Part shown: positions 8,972 to 17,444 of the stretch, piece after piece | Numbering within the stretch: the stretch's first letter is position 1 | How the letters are laid out: every line of letters begins with the position of its first letter | Assembly (NCBI GenBank): GCA_030425385.1 | Contig: JAUIAH010000034.1 | Location: forward strand, 1-64,000 | Length of the DNA stretch: 64,000 bases | Direction: 5' to 3' | From: Verrucomicrobiia bacterium | Lineage (GTDB): Bacteria; Verrucomicrobiota; Verrucomicrobiia; Verrucomicrobiales; DEV007 | Program-made: the position numbers and the translations under genes | Notes under the pieces: generated by a model | What the model was told of the DNA's origin: nothing | Database searches by the model: none | Seen by the model: only the letters and a program-made list of their open reading frames with translations

Positions 8972-10021
8972 CTAGCCCCCCTCCTGGCGCTGCAGATAGT
9001 CTCGCCTCACGGCCTTTGTCAACTCCTCCGGGGTGATGGTTGCCGTCCCTACTTTGCCGACGACGATACTGCCTGCGTGATTGGCCAAATGGGCGGCTTC
9101 TTGTGGTGTCGCTCCCGAGCACAATGCTAGGGTGAACAAGGCGATGGCGGTGTCTCCTGCACCGGAAACGTCGTAGACTTCTTGGGCGCGTGGGGGGCTG
9201 TGCCAGACGGGCTTTCCACGGCTGAGCAAGACCAGGCCGTGCTCGCTGAGCGTGATTAGCAGGTGATCACACTCCCACAGGTCGTGGAGGCGCTTGCCGA
9301 GCTCTTGGATCAGGGGATCGTTGGCGAGATCCTCACCAAATCCCACATCTTGAAGGCCGGCTGCCTGAAAGGCTTCCAGGCGATTGGGTTTCACTGCGGC
9401 CACGCGGCGCCAGGCGATGGGATTCTTGGGATTGGGATCGACGGTGACGGGCACGCCTGCAGCATTGGCCTGAGCGATGACGGCATCGACGAGGGGTTGG
9501 CCCAGTAGTCCCTTGGCGTAGTCCTCAATAATCACGGCGTCCATGGAAGGGAGACAGGAGGCGATGCGCGTCTCGATCTCTGCGGCGACCGCGGCGGAGA
9601 CGGCGTGAGGTCTCTCGCGATCAATCCGCACCACTTGCTGGCTGCGGGCCACGACACGCGTCTTCACGATGGTCTCGTAGGATTCATCGACTACCAAGTG
9701 CCCGGTGGAGAGGCCTTCTTTCTCGAAATTCTCGCGCAGCAGGTCACCCATGATTCCGGGGCCGAGGACACCTACCACCGTGACGTTGCTGGCAAAGGGC
9801 AACAGATTACGGGCGACATTCGCCGCGCCGCCGGGATAGGCGGATTCGCGCTGGACCTGCACCACGGGGACGGGCGCTTCCGGCGAGATACGGGTGACGT
9901 TGCCCCAAATGAATCGGTCGAGCATGACATCTCCCAGCACCAGGATGGACCGGCCTTGGAACTGCCCCAGCAGTTCCTTCAATCGATGCTCGTCCATGGG
10001 CAATGCGTCCATGGGCGACAC
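8972..10021 (-). CDS. hldA: D-glycero-beta-D-manno-heptose-7-phosphate kinase (HldE kinase domain, RfaE1)
   Basis: 349 residues, a PfkB/ribokinase-family sugar kinase. It phosphorylates heptose 7-phosphate at C1 for ADP-heptose synthesis. Motifs seen: LVLGDVMLDRFIWGNVTRISPEAPVPV (typical RfaE1 N-terminus), GGAANVARNL, KTRVVARSQQVVRIDRE, VTVDPNPKN and the catalytic DVSGAGDT near residue 285. The nucleotidyltransferase domain of bifunctional HldE is absent, so the adenylyltransferase must be encoded elsewhere. First gene of the hldA-kdsB-pyrG operon. A second ATG lies 3 codons in (MDALPMDEHR); the true start is uncertain by a few codons. Confidence 0.93.
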   Translation of the reverse strand: MSPMDALPMDEHRLKELLGQFQGRSILVLGDVMLDRFIWGNVTRISPEAPVPVVQVQRESAYPGGAANVARNLLPFASNVTVVGVLGPGIMGDLLRENFEKEGLSTGHLVVDESYETIVKTRVVARSQQVVRIDRERPHAVSAAVAAEIETRIASCLPSMDAVIIEDYAKGLLGQPLVDAVIAQANAAGVPVTVDPNPKNPIAWRRVAAVKPNRLEAFQAAGLQDVGFGEDLANDPLIQELGKRLHDLWECDHLLITLSEHGLVLLSRGKPVWHSPPRAQEVYDVSGAGDTAIALFTLALCSGATPQEAAHLANHAGSIVVGKVGTATITPEELTKAVRRDYLQRQEGG

Positions 10022-10199
10022 CTCTGGGTGTCATGGGTGGATCCCGCAAGTCATTCTGCACGGAGAAACCACATTCGTCCCGATTCGGGAAGCCTTCGCC
10101 TGGGACGAATGCCATGGAGGTGCTCTAGCGGAATGTCAAGGTATTCAGGATGCGTGCGCACGATTGTGGCATCGAAGTTGCTGTCTCAACTGAGTATCT

Positions 10200-10994
10200 A
10201 TGAACTATGGTTACTTGTTGGACATGGACGGCGTCATCTATCGGGGGAGTGAACTCATTCCGGGGGCTGATGCCTTTGTGAAGACGTTGCGCCAACACCA
10301 GCGTCGCTTTCTCTTCCTCACGAATAACAGTCAGAGGACGCGGCGCGATGTGGCCATGCGTCTGCTGCGAATGGGCATCGAAGTGACCGAGCGCGACATC
10401 TTCACCTGTGCCATGGCGACGGCCCGGTTTCTGGCCTCACAGAAACCCAGCGGGACGGCCTATGTCATCGGTGAAGGGGGCTTGCTCAATGCGCTCCATC
10501 TGAATGGATTCTCCGTGGTGGAAGATGCTCCCGATTTCGTGGTGGTGGGTGAGGGGCGGACCCTGTCGTTCGAGATGATTGAGAAAGCCGTGCGCCTCGT
10601 GGAGAAGGGCGCTCGCTTGATCGCTACTAACATGGATCCCAATTGTCCCACGGAAGCGGGTGTCCGTCCTGGGTGCGGAGCCATCGTCGCGATGATCGAA
10701 CAGGCCACGGGGAAAGAAGCCTTCTCTGTGGGCAAGCCGAGTCCGATCATGATGCGGGTGGCGCGCAAGCAATTGGAACTCTCAACTGCCCAAACGGTCA
10801 TGGTCGGAGACACCATGGAAACCGACATTCTGGGCGGGGTTCAGTTAGGCTATCGCACGACTCTCGTCCTTTCTGGTGGCACGGCGAAAGAAGACTTAAA
10901 CAACTTCGCCTATCAACCGGAAGTGATCGTCAACTCCGTCGCCGACATGGTCGACCTGGAAGCCTTTGAGGCAAAGCTGCCCAAGCTCGAGTGA
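10200..10994 (+). CDS. HAD superfamily IIA phosphatase, NagD-like
   Basis: 264 residues. HAD motif I is LDMDGVIYRG (nucleophile Asp at about residue 8), motif II LTNNS, motif III Lys in GKPSPIMM, and motif IV GDTMETDILGG. The cap type and length match the NagD/phosphoglycolate phosphatase-like IIA group, which hydrolyse small phosphate esters such as UMP or phosphoglycolate; the substrate cannot be told here. Divergently transcribed from the heptose kinase gene with about 180 nt between, and its stop is only 6 nt from the end of the convergent von Willebrand gene. Confidence 0.9.
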   Translation: MNYGYLLDMDGVIYRGSELIPGADAFVKTLRQHQRRFLFLTNNSQRTRRDVAMRLLRMGIEVTERDIFTCAMATARFLASQKPSGTAYVIGEGGLLNALHLNGFSVVEDAPDFVVVGEGRTLSFEMIEKAVRLVEKGARLIATNMDPNCPTEAGVRPGCGAIVAMIEQATGKEAFSVGKPSPIMMRVARKQLELSTAQTVMVGDTMETDILGGVQLGYRTTLVLSGGTAKEDLNNFAYQPEVIVNSVADMVDLEAFEAKLPKLE

Positions 10995-11000
10995 ATCCAA

Positions 11001-12902
11001 CTAGGGGAGACGCATCTCGGTCACGTTCTCTTGCTCGATGCGGACGTCTTGTTGCAGATCTTGGTTATCACGGCGGTAGCGGATTTGATAGGTGCCTGCT
11101 GCGAGCTTGAGTTGCGGTGCTCCCGTGATGCTGGTCGCGACGAGTTGGTCGTTGGCATAGACTTCAAAGGGAATGGCGAGCGCCTGACGCATCGCTTTGC
11201 TGAGCTGTTCGGCGTTGGGCGCATGGAGATATTGTCCACCTCCGAGGGCCGCCCAACTGGCGAAGGTCTCTTGCAACGCGGCTTCATCGATGGCGTATCC
11301 GACAATGTTGACACGAACGTCAGAGCCCGCGGAACGCAACTCGCGGATGGCGAGAGCAGGGTCGCCTTCGCAAGTCTCCTCGCCATCGGTCACGAGAATG
11401 ACGATGCGTTCTCCCGTGACGCCCTGCAGATCAGAGGCGACGTGGGCGAGCGAATCCGCGATGGGTGTCTTGGCGAGATTCATGGCTTGAATGCTAGCCA
11501 CTTTCAACTTGGCGGCGGCAGGATCGAGCGGCCCAAGGGACATTTCCAAGTCGGTGCGGCAGCTATCGGCCTCTTTGTGGCCGAAGACGCGGAGCGCGAA
11601 ACCGGTGCCAGCTGGAATCACGTCTTCGAGCAGGCTGAGGATGCTCTCCTTCGCGATCTCAATGCGGCGTCGATCACCCTGACGTTTTAACATGCTGCCG
11701 GAAGCGTCGAGGATGATTTCCAGGGCACTGTTCTCCCCGAAACTTCCTGTCTGGTTGGCGATCACCTTGAGGAATCCTGGTTCCGTTGGTGCGGGAGTGA
11801 CATTGATAGGGCGCTCAGCGAGGACACGCGTCTCACGTGTGAGATAGTGCAAGGTGTAGGCCCCTTCGATCGCCGGCGCGGTGTAGATGAGGGTGGGCTC
11901 TTCCTTGATGACGTAGTGGTGGGCCGCGTAGGGACGTTGTGGCTTCTCCCCTTGAGGCATCATGGCAATCAAATCCTTGCGATTGCCTGGCCCTGTCCAG
12001 GCCACTTCGAAGGCTTGTCCAGCGATGACTTCGGCGGGTGCCTCTAGGGTGGCGGAAACGTCGACGATCGCGATGGGGGCGCGTGCAAGAGGCTTGCCAC
12101 CTGTGAAGTAGACCACTTCGTACTTACCGAGTTCCTCCGGCACGGTGAGGAGGAGGCGATTGCTCGTGCTCATCGCCGTGTAGCGGTAGACCGCTGAACG
12201 CGCTTCGGCCCCGACCGCGACCAAGCTGATGAGGTCTCCATGATTGTCCGGCCCTGACCAGGCCACTTCCAAATCGCCTCCAGCCTGTACGGTAGTAGGC
12301 ACCTTCACGCTGGCTTCGGTGCCGCCCACGCGAATGCTTGTTCGCGCCAACACCTCCGTCTTCATGCGGTAGATGATGTCGTATTCACCAGGTTCAAGCG
12401 GTGCCTTCAACGAGACGGTGGCCTTGCCCTTCTTCCGTGCGATGTTAGGGTGAGTGTAAGAAGCCGTCCGTTCATTGGAACCTTTCTTGGCGATCGCGAT
12501 GATGTCGCTGCTATACGATGGGCCCGTCCAGTCGACCTGGAAGGCGGCATTCATCTCGACGGATTCTGGCGCTTTGAGGGTTGCCTCGACCGGCGTGACG
12601 GTAAACGTTTTGAGATGATGATAGGCACCTTGGGCCGCAAGCACCACGCCGTAGGTGCCTGGCTTCAGCGGGGCCGCTAATTTAACAGGCTGATCGGGTT
12701 GGTGCAGATAACCATAGGCACCGCCCTTGAGCGCTTCACCCTCGGCGGTGACCACTTGAAAGCGTCCGCCAGGTTGCACCTCGCCCCCGGTCCATTGAAT
12801 CTCCAGAGTGCCCCCGGCGGGGACGGATTTCGGAGCCGTGATCTCAGCTGAGACGATGCTGATGTGGCAGAGTGTCAGGAGAATGGGAAGAATGGGGTGC
12901 AT
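11001..12902 (-). CDS. Secreted protein with four beta-sandwich repeats and a von Willebrand A domain
   Basis: 633 residues with a Sec signal (residues 1-19, cleavage near VSA-E). Four repeats of about 85-90 residues each begin with a variant of AP-x-x-V-x-AGG-x-LEVAWTGP and end in a Y-E/D-V/I-x-Y strand; they look like immunoglobulin-like modules. A vWA domain follows (about residues 390-575) with the MIDAS motif DASGSM, the Thr in AKTPIADSL and LVTDGEET. The last 70 residues form a small beta domain resembling PEGA-like modules (LKLAAGTYQIRYRR). Probably a periplasmic or cell-surface binding protein. It follows the lipoprotein gene 12906-13364 by 3 nt and is likely cotranscribed with it. 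Confidence 0.85.
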   Translation of the reverse strand: MHPILPILLTLCHISIVSAEITAPKSVPAGGTLEIQWTGGEVQPGGRFQVVTAEGEALKGGAYGYLHQPDQPVKLAAPLKPGTYGVVLAAQGAYHHLKTFTVTPVEATLKAPESVEMNAAFQVDWTGPSYSSDIIAIAKKGSNERTASYTHPNIARKKGKATVSLKAPLEPGEYDIIYRMKTEVLARTSIRVGGTEASVKVPTTVQAGGDLEVAWSGPDNHGDLISLVAVGAEARSAVYRYTAMSTSNRLLLTVPEELGKYEVVYFTGGKPLARAPIAIVDVSATLEAPAEVIAGQAFEVAWTGPGNRKDLIAMMPQGEKPQRPYAAHHYVIKEEPTLIYTAPAIEGAYTLHYLTRETRVLAERPINVTPAPTEPGFLKVIANQTGSFGENSALEIILDASGSMLKRQGDRRRIEIAKESILSLLEDVIPAGTGFALRVFGHKEADSCRTDLEMSLGPLDPAAAKLKVASIQAMNLAKTPIADSLAHVASDLQGVTGERIVILVTDGEETCEGDPALAIRELRSAGSDVRVNIVGYAIDEAALQETFASWAALGGGQYLHAPNAEQLSKAMRQALAIPFEVYANDQLVATSITGAPQLKLAAGTYQIRYRRDNQDLQQDVRIEQENVTEMRLP

Positions 12903-12905
12903 GAC

Positions 12906-13364
12906 CTAGCGTTTGGAAATGGTGAGATTGACGACTGTCTTGCCCTTACTTTCCCCCACGGCCGCTTGGACGTGGCGACTGTTCTCGTCTTTGGTGAATG
13001 CTAGCACGCCACCATTGCCACTTTGCATGGCCATGGTTTCTTCCCATCCTTGAGCTTTGAAGCTCGTCTGCAGTTTCTCAAATTCCTCCGCTTGAGTGCC
13101 GGAGCAGACGAACCCGACCATGAATCCTTGCGGCATCTTCATCGCCGCCTCAAGAGTCTTGCTGGGTTGGGGCACATCATCGGGGAATCCATCGGGGAGT
13201 TTCACCTGGCCGCCAGCCACGTAGGTATGGCCATCGGCTGTTTCGATGCGCACTTGATCGCCATTCTGCTCCAGCGAGCCACCCGGTACAGTGACTTTCC
13301 GTCCGCAGGAAGGCAGGCATGATAAGGTGGCGACGAGAAGGGGTAGAATCAGGATTGGTTTCAT
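12906..13364 (-). CDS. Hypothetical lipoprotein, partner of the vWA protein
   Basis: 152 residues. A lipoprotein signal with lipobox LPSC at about residues 17-20. The mature part has a central LPDGFPDDVPQPSKTLEAAM segment and a C-terminal alpha/beta part (FEKLQTSFKAQGWEETMAM, GKTVVNLTISK). This pattern is seen in small lipoproteins of unknown function. It is the first gene of a two-gene unit with the vWA protein (3-nt gap), so the two probably act together at the envelope. Confidence 0.75.
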   Translation of the reverse strand: MKPILILPLLVATLSCLPSCGRKVTVPGGSLEQNGDQVRIETADGHTYVAGGQVKLPDGFPDDVPQPSKTLEAAMKMPQGFMVGFVCSGTQAEEFEKLQTSFKAQGWEETMAMQSGNGGVLAFTKDENSRHVQAAVGESKGKTVVNLTISKR

Positions 13365-13599
13365 GGTGTTTCAATGATCGTGTGAGACACACAGACACCG
13401 CCGCTCGAAGACGGGCGAGAGGGGGGAAGGGTCCAGGGCGACAGATGGACGTGCGACGAGTGAGTTTGGGAAAGGGTGGAGGAAGAATCAAATGGAAAGG
13501 GATCGCTGTCCCCTAGGATTCTCTATTCTGCTAGGAAGAGAAGATCACGGCATGCAATGGCGCTTGCCTGGAGACTCCGCTGTGCCGTACGTTCGCGCC

Positions 13600-16566
13600 A
13601 TGATGAAGCGATTGCGATTGCAACTGGGGACCTTGGCGATGGCCTTGGTGAGTTCATGGCTGACTGTCAGCATGGCTTTTGAGGATGCCTTTGAAGATGG
13701 CAATGGTGATGGATGGACTTTGTTTGACCCGATAGCTTTGTTAGGGCTCGCGGAGCCATCCACATTTGACTTTGGGAACGGCGTCTTTCGCTTGGATGGC
13801 AATCCCCCCGCGGCAGACCCGGCGGGGCCTGCACGCCTCTTTGCCTACATCGATGAAGAGATCTACTCGGATTTCTACTGCGCCGTGGATGTGGTGGATT
13901 GGAATGACGATATCAACCAAGCGTTCGGTATCCTGGGACGTGTGGATAATGTGGGGCCGGGATCCACCACAGGTTATGTGTGCAATTACGATCCCAACCA
14001 AACAGGTGGTCAACCAGGGGGACAATTTCAGATCAATCGGGTCATTGATGAAGCGTCGAATCCCACCATTGCGACTGGCAATGTGAAACTGCTAGCCGAT
14101 CACTCCTATCGGATGGTCTTCCGGGGCGAAGGTGACCGCCTCATTGGTGCTCTGTATGATTTGCAAGATCTCACCACGCCCGTGGTGCAGATCGAAACGA
14201 GTGGTGCGGAGAATCCCGATGCGGTGACCTACACGGAGGGGCGGGTCGGACTCTTCTGTTTCTATCGCGGCGACGACCTTACCGAAGCGCATGCGCGTCC
14301 GGACGTGACCTTCGACAACTTCATCGTGCAGGAGAGTAATCCAGCGCCCGAATGGCTGCCGGGCATCGCGCGCGGTGTCGCTAGTGAACCGCAGGTCATC
14401 GCTCATGAGCCGGCGACGGGTGCCACCTTCCACCCGGCGGCAGCGGGCTTGCGCTTCACGGTGATTCCTGGCGAGGGAGGCGAGGAGGTGTCACCAGAAC
14501 TCTATCTGAATGGCGAACAGATCCCTCGTGAGCAGATCGAGATCACGAGGGAAGAGGACGCCGTCAAGGGCTTCTATGGCGGGTTGGACCCGAATGCACT
14601 CTATGAGGCGCGGGTGTCCCTGGGAGACGTTCATTCCGTCTGGCATTTCGACACCATTGAGGTTGGTGTGTTAGACTCTGGGGAGGCGATCGTGATTGAG
14701 GCCGAGGACTATAACTTTGGCGCGGGGCAGTTTCTGGATCAACCTGCGGCGGGAGGGCCGACGGAATCAGGAGGCATCTTGCCGAACGCGGATGAAAGCT
14801 ACTACGATCGCGTTGGCACTCTCGGCGTGGACTATCACGATCTCGAAGGGGGACCCGTTGCAGAGAACGATTATCGGTTGGAAGATCTGGTAGGATTGCG
14901 GTCCGGTGCGCAAGAGATCGAACCCGGTCCTTTGCAGCGCGATGTTCCGCGGGCGCGGCATCTCCTCACAGGTGCCCAGGATTACGAGATCTTTCAGACG
15001 GAGGCGGGAGAATGGCTCAACTACACGCGCACCATTCCTCCTGGTGACTATCGCGTCTATGTGCGTGCCGCCAGCCAGGCGTCGCAAGATATTCTGTTAG
15101 ACGAGGTGACGAGCGATCGGACCCAGCCGAATCAAAGCACCGCAGCGTTAGGGCGTTTTGCCTTGGCGAATCAAGTCTCGCGCTTTGATTGGCGATTCAC
15201 TCCCTTGACGGATGCAGAAGGCCATCCAACCACCCTTTCGCTTGCGGGTGAGACCACCCTGCGTCTCACCATGGGCGGAGACGAAGCCGACTTTGCCTTT
15301 CGGCGAGTGTTAGGACTCAATTATCTGCTGCTGCTTCCGGAATCGATGGATGATCCCAATCTGGTGGTGCCGCGTGGTGGACTCTTTGGCAATCTCACCG
15401 GTGCGGAGACCGCTTCTCTGACATTGCGAAATGGGGGAGTGGCAGAACCGCTCTCGATTGCGTCGGCGACGGTGGAAGGGGAAGACGCTGCCCACTTCAC
15501 GGTGACGGATCCTCCGGCGGTCTTGTTGCCAGATGAAACGGCGACCATTGATGTCGGCTTCGACCCCAATGGCCGGGAAGGTGTGTTTGTGGCGGAGCTT
15601 GTCTTGACGACAAACGATGAGAGCCAGCCTGAAATTCGGGTGGCTTTGGAAGCGACCATTCCCGTTTCCAGTGGCTTGCTGGTGCACTATCCCTTTGACG
15701 ATCCGGCGGGGAGCACGTCGGCAACGGATGCCTCTGGGAATAGGCGGCATGGAAACTATGTCAGTGAGGCTGGGGGCGTGCTCACGCTAGGTGTCGAGGG
15801 CTTGGCAGGAGGTTCAGCGTTACGGGTGAACAATGGCTCTGATGGAGGCGGCGGCGCGCATGTGGAAGTTCCGATAGCAGCGCGCTTGCCTGAGTTGGCC
15901 TCGATGACGGCGCTCCTGTGGTTCCGCCAGGATGCAGGCAGTGGCAACGTCACCATCCTTTCGAAAGGATTGGAAGCCGCTGACCCGTTCGCCATCGCCG
16001 TGGCCCAAGAGACCCTCGCATGGGGGGCGGCGGGCGAGCCTAGCTTTCAATATGAGAACGCATATACGGTCGACACGACGCATCACCTGACAGTGCGCTA
16101 CGACGCGGGCGCGATCCGATTCACCATCGATGGCGAACCGCTTGGCGACGCGATGGATGGACCGGTTTACGATGATGGTTCTCCGAGTCCCCTGCTTGTT
16201 GGAGCCCTTACCGGCGGCGTGTTAGGATTCAATGGAACGCTCGATGATTTCCAGTTGTACGAACGCGTGCTCACTGATGATGAGATCGGCTTTCTCTACA
16301 ACAACCCAGGACAAGCGTTAGCGCCCATGGCATCGGAGCCCGGAGGTGACGCAGCGACGACGATCTTTGTCTCACGCGTGGCGGATGGGAGCTGCCAATT
16401 GACGGTCGACGGTCCTGCTGGGCGTCAATACACAGTTGAAAGCAGCCCGTCATTGCAGGCAGATTCCTGGACGGAAGAGGGGACCTTTGAGGCAGGTGAT
16501 GGCCCTCTGGAAATCACGTTAGAGAATCAATCGGCTGCCGTCCGTTTCTACCGATTGCGTTACTAG
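13600..16566 (+). CDS. Large secreted protein: CBM6-like, choice-of-anchor D and LamG domains
   Basis: About 988 residues from the ATG at 13600, which gives a clean signal peptide (MKRLRLQLG then a hydrophobic run ending VSMA); the frame is open 108 nt upstream but that reads as non-coding. Domain order by eye: an N-terminal jelly-roll (about 30-240), a carbohydrate-binding CBM6-like region beginning IVIEAEDYNFGAG with GEWLNYTRTIPPGDYRVYVRAAS, an Ig-like choice-of-anchor D/Hydin-type domain (LTLRNGGVAEPLSI to EIRVALEATI), a LamG domain (LLVHYPFDD to LYERVLTDDEIGFLY), and a C-terminal module with YTVESSPSLQADSW and terminal FYRLRY. Probably glycan-binding at the surface. The same C-terminal module occurs in three other large proteins here. 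Confidence 0.85.
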   Translation: MMKRLRLQLGTLAMALVSSWLTVSMAFEDAFEDGNGDGWTLFDPIALLGLAEPSTFDFGNGVFRLDGNPPAADPAGPARLFAYIDEEIYSDFYCAVDVVDWNDDINQAFGILGRVDNVGPGSTTGYVCNYDPNQTGGQPGGQFQINRVIDEASNPTIATGNVKLLADHSYRMVFRGEGDRLIGALYDLQDLTTPVVQIETSGAENPDAVTYTEGRVGLFCFYRGDDLTEAHARPDVTFDNFIVQESNPAPEWLPGIARGVASEPQVIAHEPATGATFHPAAAGLRFTVIPGEGGEEVSPELYLNGEQIPREQIEITREEDAVKGFYGGLDPNALYEARVSLGDVHSVWHFDTIEVGVLDSGEAIVIEAEDYNFGAGQFLDQPAAGGPTESGGILPNADESYYDRVGTLGVDYHDLEGGPVAENDYRLEDLVGLRSGAQEIEPGPLQRDVPRARHLLTGAQDYEIFQTEAGEWLNYTRTIPPGDYRVYVRAASQASQDILLDEVTSDRTQPNQSTAALGRFALANQVSRFDWRFTPLTDAEGHPTTLSLAGETTLRLTMGGDEADFAFRRVLGLNYLLLLPESMDDPNLVVPRGGLFGNLTGAETASLTLRNGGVAEPLSIASATVEGEDAAHFTVTDPPAVLLPDETATIDVGFDPNGREGVFVAELVLTTNDESQPEIRVALEATIPVSSGLLVHYPFDDPAGSTSATDASGNRRHGNYVSEAGGVLTLGVEGLAGGSALRVNNGSDGGGGAHVEVPIAARLPELASMTALLWFRQDAGSGNVTILSKGLEAADPFAIAVAQETLAWGAAGEPSFQYENAYTVDTTHHLTVRYDAGAIRFTIDGEPLGDAMDGPVYDDGSPSPLLVGALTGGVLGFNGTLDDFQLYERVLTDDEIGFLYNNPGQALAPMASEPGGDAATTIFVSRVADGSCQLTVDGPAGRQYTVESSPSLQADSWTEEGTFEAGDGPLEITLENQSAAVRFYRLRY

Positions 16567-16590
16567 AATGCTCTTGGGAAAGCATTCTTG
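16565..16590 (+). terminator. Hairpin between convergent genes, likely weak terminator
   Basis: A perfect 8-bp stem (AGAATGCT at 16565-16572, AGCATTCT at 16581-16588) with an 8-nt loop starts at the stop codon of the plus-strand gene. It is followed by TTG rather than a T run. It sits between convergent genes and could act on both. Confidence 0.45.
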
Positions 16591-16622
16591 CGCAACGATG
16601 CTAGAAGTGAAAGAAATCTTGG

Positions 16623-17444
16623 TCAGTGGGCCCGCTCCTGTCGCGTACGATTCGAGGAAGGGGAGGAATTTCGCGAGTGTGTCGCCGGATGCAGAGGATG
16701 CTTCTGAACCCAGGCGAGAAAGGCGGTAGGATCCTCTTTCTTCCAAGCTTGGAGGATATCCGTCACGAACACTTGTAAGCGTGCAGGCTGGAACTCCATG
16801 CGTTCTAAGAAAGCCTCGGGGTCTGCAGCGAAGCAGGCTTCGAAGACTTTGCTGATGCCATACTGCTTGCCGTCCATGGCGTATGACCATTGAAACCGAT
16901 CTAGCAGAGACTCTAAGGCAACGAATGGTGCGTGCTCGGCCCACCCCGCGTAGATCCCGTTGAAGGGGAACCAGTATTGGCAGGGCAGATTCAGGATCTC
17001 TGCTTCTAAAGCCTTCGCGGCTTCGGGATCGGTTTGACCCCACTTGTAGAAGGTGTATTCGATGAGGTCTTGGGCAGGTTCTGCGAGTGTTTCGTGGGCG
17101 ACCATCCGTTTGAAGGCGCTGACGGCGAACGGGATCTTTGCTTGATCGGAGATGGAATCTAACGCATGCGCCTGAAGGGCGATCCATTCTGAGGGGCTCA
17201 GGACGGTGGTATTCTCATACGTGTGTTCTAACGGAGTAGCTAAGAGTTCCGCCATGGCCAGCACCGCCTGCTGATCGAGGTCTATCGGTGCTGGCTCGGT
17301 CGTTTCTACTGCCGGCACGATAATCTTCGTGGCGCCAGATGTCGGAACGGGTGGCCCAGCCGCGAGCCAGAGCCCTCCGACTAAGGTGCCCCCTAAAATG
17401 AGTCCCAATCCAGAGCTGATGAACAAGCGTTGGTGAACAGTCAT
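16623..17444 (-). CDS. Membrane-anchored protein with W-x-x-x-D-P repeats, partner of the sigma factor
   Basis: 273 residues. An N-terminal membrane helix (about 8-28, SSGLGLILGGTLVGGLWLAAG) places the rest outside the membrane. The C-terminal part has helical repeats marked by W-x-x-x-D-P: KWGQTDPEAAKALEAEIL, AGWAEHAPFVAL, AWKKEDPTAFLAWVQ. The same repeat type fills the extension of the upstream sigma factor, whose stop overlaps this start as ATGA. Tight coupling and shared repeats suggest the two proteins bind each other or the same ligand. No enzyme motif is visible. Confidence 0.7.
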   Translation of the reverse strand: MTVHQRLFISSGLGLILGGTLVGGLWLAAGPPVPTSGATKIIVPAVETTEPAPIDLDQQAVLAMAELLATPLEHTYENTTVLSPSEWIALQAHALDSISDQAKIPFAVSAFKRMVAHETLAEPAQDLIEYTFYKWGQTDPEAAKALEAEILNLPCQYWFPFNGIYAGWAEHAPFVALESLLDRFQWSYAMDGKQYGISKVFEACFAADPEAFLERMEFQPARLQVFVTDILQAWKKEDPTAFLAWVQKHPLHPATHSRNSSPSSNRTRQERAH

